Source of the DNA: SIG440 sp045532055
GTDB lineage: Bacteria > Bacillota > Clostridia > Monoglobales > Monoglobaceae
Direction: 5' to 3'
NCBI GenBank assembly: GCA_045532055.1
Contig: JAZSFF010000055.1
Span: 1 to 28,261 of the forward strand
Length of the DNA stretch: 28,261 nucleotides
The translations under genes and the position numbers were made by a program. Each line of letters starts with the position of its first letter. Position 1 is the first letter of the stretch. The notes under the pieces were generated by a model. That model had not been told where the DNA came from. It did no database searches and saw only the letters and a list, made by a program, of their open reading frames with translations. Shown here in pieces: positions 24,195 through 28,261 of the stretch.

Positions 24195-26432
24195 TTAGTA
24201 CATATTTATGGGATTCACATCAATGCTCAAGAACACCTCTGACCCCGACTCCTCATGTTCTTCATAAATCTGACGCAATATATCTTGCGCTTTTTCTTCA
24301 TCCTTACATTTGAGAAGCATCCTGTATCTGTAATTGTTCTTTATTTTTGCAATGGGAGCAGGTGCAGGACCGACTCTTGAAAAGATGTTGTCATGGGTTT
24401 TGCAATGCTTGTCGATTTTTCTGCTCACTTCTTCCATGCACGCCTTTACCGCATTCTCGTCTTCTCCTGTTGCCATTATATATATTATGTCACAAAACGG
24501 CGGATAATTCAACCTTTTTCTCTGCATTATCTCATTTTCATAAAAGGCAATATAATCGTGTTCTTTTGCAAATTTTATGGTTGAGTTAAATGGCTGATAA
24601 GTCTGAATAACTGCTCTGCCCGAAGTCTCGCCTCTGCCTGCTCTTCCGCAGACCTGAGTGAACAGCGAAAATCCTCTCTCGTTGGCTCTGAAATCATCAA
24701 CCGCCAATGATGTATCTGCTGCCAGAACTCCTACCAGTGTCACATCATGGAAGTCAAGGCCTTTTGTGACCATTTGTGTCCCCAGAAGTATATCCGCTCC
24801 ATCTTTTGCAAATTCATCCAGTATTTTCTCATGACCGCCCTTTTTTGAGGTGGTGTCCGTATCCATTCTCAATACTCTTGCCTCTGGAAACAGTCTGTTT
24901 AACTCCTCCTCAATCTTTTGCGTGCCTGTTCCAAAATACTTTACATATGATGACCCGCAAGAGGGGCACTCTGTCACATTGCGTCTTGTATATCCGCAAT
25001 AATGGCACGAAAGCGAATCTTTGCCTTTGTGATATGTCAATGCGATGCTGCATTCAGGACAGTTGATTACCTCACCGCATTCACGACAGGAAACAAATGT
25101 GGAATATCCACGTCTGTTTAAAAACAATATTGTTTTCTCTTTGTTCTCAATATTCTTCTTAATCTCTGCCTGCAGTCTCAAACTTATGGGTGAACGGTTT
25201 TTGTTTTCGAAAAGTTCCCCACGCATATCCACAATATCTACAAAGGGCATTACACCCTCGTTATAGCGTTTGGTCATCTCAAAGAGCTTATATTCGCCCT
25301 GTTTCGCCTTATAGAACTCATTAACTGATGGTGTAGCCGACGCAAGCAAAAGCACAGCGTTTTCCATCTCGGCACGTTTTTCCGCTACTTCTATTGCATG
25401 ATATCTAGGGGATGTCTCTGACTTATAGCTATTTTCATGCTCCTCATCAAGAATTATTATACCGATATTCTTAAATGGTGCAAAAATTGCTGACCTTGCA
25501 CCTACAACCACCTTGACTTCGCCATTTTTTATTTTATTCCACTGGTCAAATCTTTCTCCGCTTGAAAGTCCGCTGTGAATAACAGCCACCATGTTGCCAA
25601 ATCTGGAAACAAATCTTTGCACCATCTGAGGGGTAAGAGATATTTCCGGCACAAGCATAATTGCATTTTTGCCCATCTTTATAACCTTTTCAATGGCTTG
25701 AAGAAAAACCTCCGTCTTGCCGCTGCCGGTAACACCACGCAATAGAATTTTTTCAAGTTTCGCCTCATCTATTGCATTATACAAATAATCAATGACTGTT
25801 TTTTGTTCTGGCGTTGGCTTGTACGCAACGGTTTTCACATATTTATTCTCATCATATGCCTTTCTTTCAATCTGACGATTTTCTAATGCAATAAAACCTT
25901 TCTTTTCAAGACTTTTGATTGCGTCATAGTTTCCACCTTTTTCACGCACCAGTTTTGCCGTAGGTAAAGAATCCGACATGATAAGTGCCTCTATAATCTT
26001 CGCCTGGGCCGTTGCACCCTTTTGCCTAAGTTCCTCCGCAACCCCAAAGGCATCATCTCGTGATATCAGCAATTTTGCAGACTTTATACTCTTTTCATGC
26101 ATTCCAGACATGGTTCCCGGAGGCATGGCAAGGCGTATAGCCTGATAAAGAGAGCAAAAATATTTCCTGCTTATCCAGAGGCAAAGTTCCAAAATCCATG
26201 TTGAACATACTGGCTCTTTACCTATAATACCGCTAATTTCCTTAAGTTTTGCATATTGGCTCTTTTCAGAAATTCCTACAACAACCCCGTCAACCTTGCG
26301 ATTTGAACGTCCAAAGGGTATAAAAACGCGCATACCAACACAAAGCCTCTTCTCAAGGCTTTGCGGTATAGCATAATCAAAGATTTTATCAATATTTTGT
26401 TCTTTGTTGTTTAAAATAACCTTTGCTATCAT
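24195..26432 (-). CDS. priA: Primosomal protein N' (replication restart helicase PriA)
   Basis: A 745-residue superfamily 2 helicase that reloads the replicative helicase at stalled forks. An N-terminal 3'-DNA-binding domain (1-100) is followed by the helicase core, with Walker A GVTGSGKT (233-240) and the DEEH box (329-332). A zinc-binding insert carries four Cys pairs (CREC, CPEC, CHYC, CPSC). The C-terminal lobe has the GRAGR-type motif (CGRAGRGETSGRAVIQT). The ATG at 26432 is 7-8 bases after AAGGG; an in-frame TTG at 26450 would include it. coaBC, which lies between rpoZ and priA in many Firmicutes, is missing from this position. Confidence 0.97.
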   Translation of the reverse strand: MIAKVILNNKEQNIDKIFDYAIPQSLEKRLCVGMRVFIPFGRSNRKVDGVVVGISEKSQYAKLKEISGIIGKEPVCSTWILELCLWISRKYFCSLYQAIRLAMPPGTMSGMHEKSIKSAKLLISRDDAFGVAEELRQKGATAQAKIIEALIMSDSLPTAKLVREKGGNYDAIKSLEKKGFIALENRQIERKAYDENKYVKTVAYKPTPEQKTVIDYLYNAIDEAKLEKILLRGVTGSGKTEVFLQAIEKVIKMGKNAIMLVPEISLTPQMVQRFVSRFGNMVAVIHSGLSSGERFDQWNKIKNGEVKVVVGARSAIFAPFKNIGIIILDEEHENSYKSETSPRYHAIEVAEKRAEMENAVLLLASATPSVNEFYKAKQGEYKLFEMTKRYNEGVMPFVDIVDMRGELFENKNRSPISLRLQAEIKKNIENKEKTILFLNRRGYSTFVSCRECGEVINCPECSIALTYHKGKDSLSCHYCGYTRRNVTECPSCGSSYVKYFGTGTQKIEEELNRLFPEARVLRMDTDTTSKKGGHEKILDEFAKDGADILLGTQMVTKGLDFHDVTLVGVLAADTSLAVDDFRANERGFSLFTQVCGRAGRGETSGRAVIQTYQPFNSTIKFAKEHDYIAFYENEIMQRKRLNYPPFCDIIYIMATGEDENAVKACMEEVSRKIDKHCKTHDNIFSRVGPAPAPIAKIKNNYRYRMLLKCKDEEKAQDILRQIYEEHEESGSEVFLSIDVNPINMY

Positions 26433-26501
26433 ATCTTTTCCCTTGTCCAAAAAATGGCAAAGGACTACTTCACAAAAGGAGCAGTCCCAAATAATCCCAA
26501 A

Positions 26502-26747
26502 TTAAATATTCATTGTATCATCAGTTGCAGAAACCTCTGTTTCTTGGTTCTCCGCAGTATTCACTACTTCAATCTTGCCCTCATAAATCTCGTTTACTGC
26601 AACGGTAACATCTTTAGATGTGTCAACATCAGAGAGCTTGGGGGCACCATTGACAAGCTGTCTCGTCCTCTTGGCTGTTTCTATAACCAATGCGTATCTG
26701 CTTCCTGTCTTTTTTACCAGCTCTGTAATTGGGGGATAAATCATCAT
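26502..26747 (-). CDS. rpoZ: RNA polymerase omega subunit
   Basis: An 81-residue small subunit that helps fold and hold beta-prime. The conserved segment SRYALVIETAKRTRQL (16-31) corresponds to the omega motif, and the polar tail is typical of Firmicutes. The ATG overlaps the gmk stop as ATGA; GGAG lies 10 bases upstream inside gmk. The gene order remA-gmk-rpoZ confirms the identity despite the short length. Confidence 0.92.
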   Translation of the reverse strand: MMIYPPITELVKKTGSRYALVIETAKRTRQLVNGAPKLSDVDTSKDVTVAVNEIYEGKIEVVNTAENQETEVSATDDTMNI

Positions 26748-27322
26748 TTTAAATCATTCTCCTTTTGATTTTTCATTATATTTTCTATCTGGCAAACAGC
26801 GGTTTCCAACACGTCATTTACCACAATGTAGTCATATTTTTGCTTCTGCTCAAGTTCCGCCTTAGCAGCGTTCACACGCCTTTCGATTTCTTCCTCAGCC
26901 TCTGTGCCACGACCTCTCAATCTTGTGTACAGGGTTTCTTCATCCGGCGGTGCTATAAAGATAGAAACTGCATCTTTACACTTTTCCATCACCTTTAATG
27001 CGCCCTGAACTTCAATTTCCAGAATAACATCTTCACCTTTTTCAAGTTTCCCATTTACCGCATCAACAGGCGTGCCGTAATAGTTGCGATTGTAAACCGC
27101 CCATTCAAGGAACTTATCCTGTTCTATCATTTGTTTGAATTGCTCCTCGGTTTTGAAAAAGTATGTCACTCCTTCTTTATCTTCGGTTCTGGGTTTGCGT
27201 GTTGTGGCTGAAACTGACACCGAAAGGTCATCCCTTTTTTCAACAAGCTGGCGGCAAATAGTACCTTTGCCCACACCCGACGGACCCGAAATTACATAAA
27301 GGGTACCTCTATTCTTCACCAT
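26744..27322 (-). CDS. gmk: Guanylate kinase
   Basis: A 192-residue enzyme that phosphorylates GMP and dGMP. The P-loop GPSGVGKG lies at 13-20. SATTRKPRTEDKEGVTYFF holds the GMP-binding residues. The lid region LRGRGTEAEEEIERR follows. The start is taken as the ATG at 27322, six bases after GGAG; it overlaps the last 14 bases of remA. Longer in-frame readings upstream would lie inside remA without a binding site. rpoZ follows with a 4-base overlap. Confidence 0.97.
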   Translation of the reverse strand: MVKNRGTLYVISGPSGVGKGTICRQLVEKRDDLSVSVSATTRKPRTEDKEGVTYFFKTEEQFKQMIEQDKFLEWAVYNRNYYGTPVDAVNGKLEKGEDVILEIEVQGALKVMEKCKDAVSIFIAPPDEETLYTRLRGRGTEAEEEIERRVNAAKAELEQKQKYDYIVVNDVLETAVCQIENIMKNQKENDLK

Positions 27323-27602
27323 CAATCTCTCCCAGTCTTTCATCATCTTTTGTCTCAACAATATCCTCTTTCACCGATGCACGTCCCGCAATGGTTTCTG
27401 TCTGGATTGCTGAAAGAATTATATGATCGCTGTCGGTAATTATAACCGCACGGGTACGACGTCCACATGATGCGTCAATAAGCAATCCCTTGTCCCTTGC
27501 ATCCTGAACAATTCTCTTTATGGGTGCAGACTCAGGGCTGACAATGGCCACCACTCTGTCCCCTGATACGATATTTCCAAATCCTATGTTTATAAGTTTC
27601 AT
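27309..27602 (-). CDS. remA: RemA/YlzA-family DNA-binding regulator (DUF370)
   Basis: A 97-residue protein starting MKLINIGFGNIVSGDRVVAI, with the invariant core SAPIKRIVQDARDKGLLIDAS and the RRTRAVIITDSDHIILSA segment. RemA is a ring-forming DNA-binding protein that activates biofilm-matrix genes in Bacillus. Its targets in Clostridia are largely unknown, and its conservation beside gmk suggests a wider role. The acidic tail (about 80-97) is variable. AAAGGT precedes the ATG. A leader of 79 bases with a hairpin separates it from yicC. Confidence 0.94.
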   Translation of the reverse strand: MKLINIGFGNIVSGDRVVAIVSPESAPIKRIVQDARDKGLLIDASCGRRTRAVIITDSDHIILSAIQTETIAGRASVKEDIVETKDDERLGEIDGEE

Positions 27603-27620
27603 AATTCCATGACCTTTCTG

Positions 27621-27658
27621 CTCGCAGCATCACACTATTTTGCCAAGTGCCTGCCGAG
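27621..27658 (-). other. Hairpin in the yicC-remA gap
   Basis: On the minus strand CTCGGCAG (27658-27651) pairs with CTGCGAG (27627-27621) with one bulged G. An inner helix CACT (27649-27646) with AGTG (27636-27633) encloses the loop TGGCAAAAT. No T-run follows, so it is not an intrinsic terminator. It would lie just upstream of the remA ribosome binding site in a transcript from yicC. Function is unknown. Confidence 0.4.
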
Positions 27659-27681
27659 AGAATTAAAATAAAAGTTTTATC

Positions 27682-28261
27682 TTATTCAATGTTCTGAATT
27701 TGTTCTCTTATTTTCTCAATCTCGGACTTCATGTCAACAATCAGCTTTGAAATTTCAACATCATTCGCCTTTGAACCCATGGTGTTGGTTTCACGATTCA
27801 TCTCTTGAATCATAAAGTCAAGTTTCTTACCGATTGGCTTGTCTGTTTTTATTGCTTTTCTGAACTCATTTATATGGCTCTGAAGTCTTACCGTTTCCTC
27901 GCCAATATCGGTTCTCTCCGCAAAAATTGCCGCCTCTGTTATTATCCTTGTTTCATCAACATTAACATCTGAAAGGACTTCTGCTATTTTCTTTTCAAGA
28001 CGTGCTTTGTATTCTGCCACAATTTCAGGATACCGTTTTTCAACGGCTCTGAGATTTTCTTCAAGGTTGTCAAGGTGCTGGCATATATCTTTTTCCATAT
28101 TGATGCCCTCGTTTATACGAGTTTTCACAAAGTCTTCAGCAGCCTCTTCAAAAACCTGAGTGATGATTGAAGTGATATATTCCTCATCGTCCTCATCGCT
28201 TTCTATCTTAAAAATATCATGATACTGAGAAATGGTTGAAATTTTCACATCATCCTCAAGA
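27682..28261 (-). CDS. YicC-family endoribonuclease-like protein (5' end cut by window edge)
   Basis: The reading frame is open to the right edge, so about 193 C-terminal codons of a protein usually near 290 residues are visible. The region contains the family's coiled, charged middle and the conserved ending with KPIGKKLDFMIQEMNRETNTMGSKAND followed by an amphipathic helix. Members of the YicC/YloC family have been reported as RNA endonucleases in several bacteria. The N-terminal domain is outside the window. Its position before remA-gmk-rpoZ matches Firmicutes, and it likely lies near the start of the long operon. Confidence 0.93.
   Translation of the reverse strand, partial: LEDDVKISTISQYHDIFKIESDEDDEEYITSIITQVFEEAAEDFVKTRINEGINMEKDICQHLDNLEENLRAVEKRYPEIVAEYKARLEKKIAEVLSDVNVDETRIITEAAIFAERTDIGEETVRLQSHINEFRKAIKTDKPIGKKLDFMIQEMNRETNTMGSKANDVEISKLIVDMKSEIEKIREQIQNIE

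Noticed and set aside
26455..26501. Possible terminator between rpoZ and priA
   Set aside because: GGACT and AGTCC could pair, but only over five base pairs with a long loop, and the TTTTTT farther on is separated by several bases. Too weak to annotate.

Overview
This 28.3 kb window looks like a chromosomal segment of an endospore-forming member of the class Clostridia (Firmicutes). The base composition is moderately low in GC, and ribosome binding sites are strong (GGAGG type). It carries spoIVA, a spoIVFA/spoIVFB-like pair and the Firmicutes-type order yicC-remA-gmk-rpoZ-priA-def-fmt-yugP-rsmB-rlmN-prpC-prkC-rsgA-rpe-thiN. I cannot name a genus. I see no tRNA, rRNA, insertion sequence, prophage or CRISPR array. 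There is no gene-free stretch over 300 bases; the longest gap is the divergent region 5359-5539.

Layout, left to right. (1) 1-5358, minus strand: a histidine operon in the order trpR-like regulator, hisZ, hisG, hisD, hisC, hisB, hisH, with hisH cut by the window edge. Its genes abut or overlap. It starts from a clear sigma-A promoter whose -10 lies inside an imperfect palindrome, a likely operator for the first gene product. (2) 5540-7018, plus strand: spoIVA, preceded by a sigma-E-like promoter and followed by a hairpin terminator. (3) 7059-11648, minus strand: a radical SAM protein (TIGR03960 type), a DUF2344/TIGR03936 protein, rplU with its own promoter and structured leader, rpmA and obgE. 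(4) 11779-12955, plus strand: a short SpoIVFA-like membrane protein overlapping a SpoIVFB-like M50 protease. (5) 12957-28261, minus strand: a long, tightly packed housekeeping operon running from yicC (cut by the right edge) down to thiN, and ending in a secreted protein of unknown function with a duplicated domain.

How the parts fit. The operon in (5) groups nucleotide, replication-restart, translation-start, rRNA-modification and ribosome-assembly functions with the Ser/Thr kinase-phosphatase pair PrkC/PrpC. RsgA in (5) and Obg, L21 and L27 in (3) all serve the large or small ribosomal subunit. The three genes with a sporulation identity (spoIVA, spoIVFA-like, spoIVFB-like) are the only ones on the plus strand, so sporulation transcription runs against the housekeeping transcription around it.

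Most notable points: the autoregulatory-looking promoter/operator of the his operon; an L27 that lacks the cleavable N-terminal extension, together with absence of the Prp protease gene from its usual place; a SpoIVFA homologue reduced to its membrane part; the secreted tandem-repeat protein; and structured leaders before rplU and remA. I found no clearly new multi-gene system. The window is mostly core genome, and the unknowns are the secreted repeat protein and the small regulatory elements.
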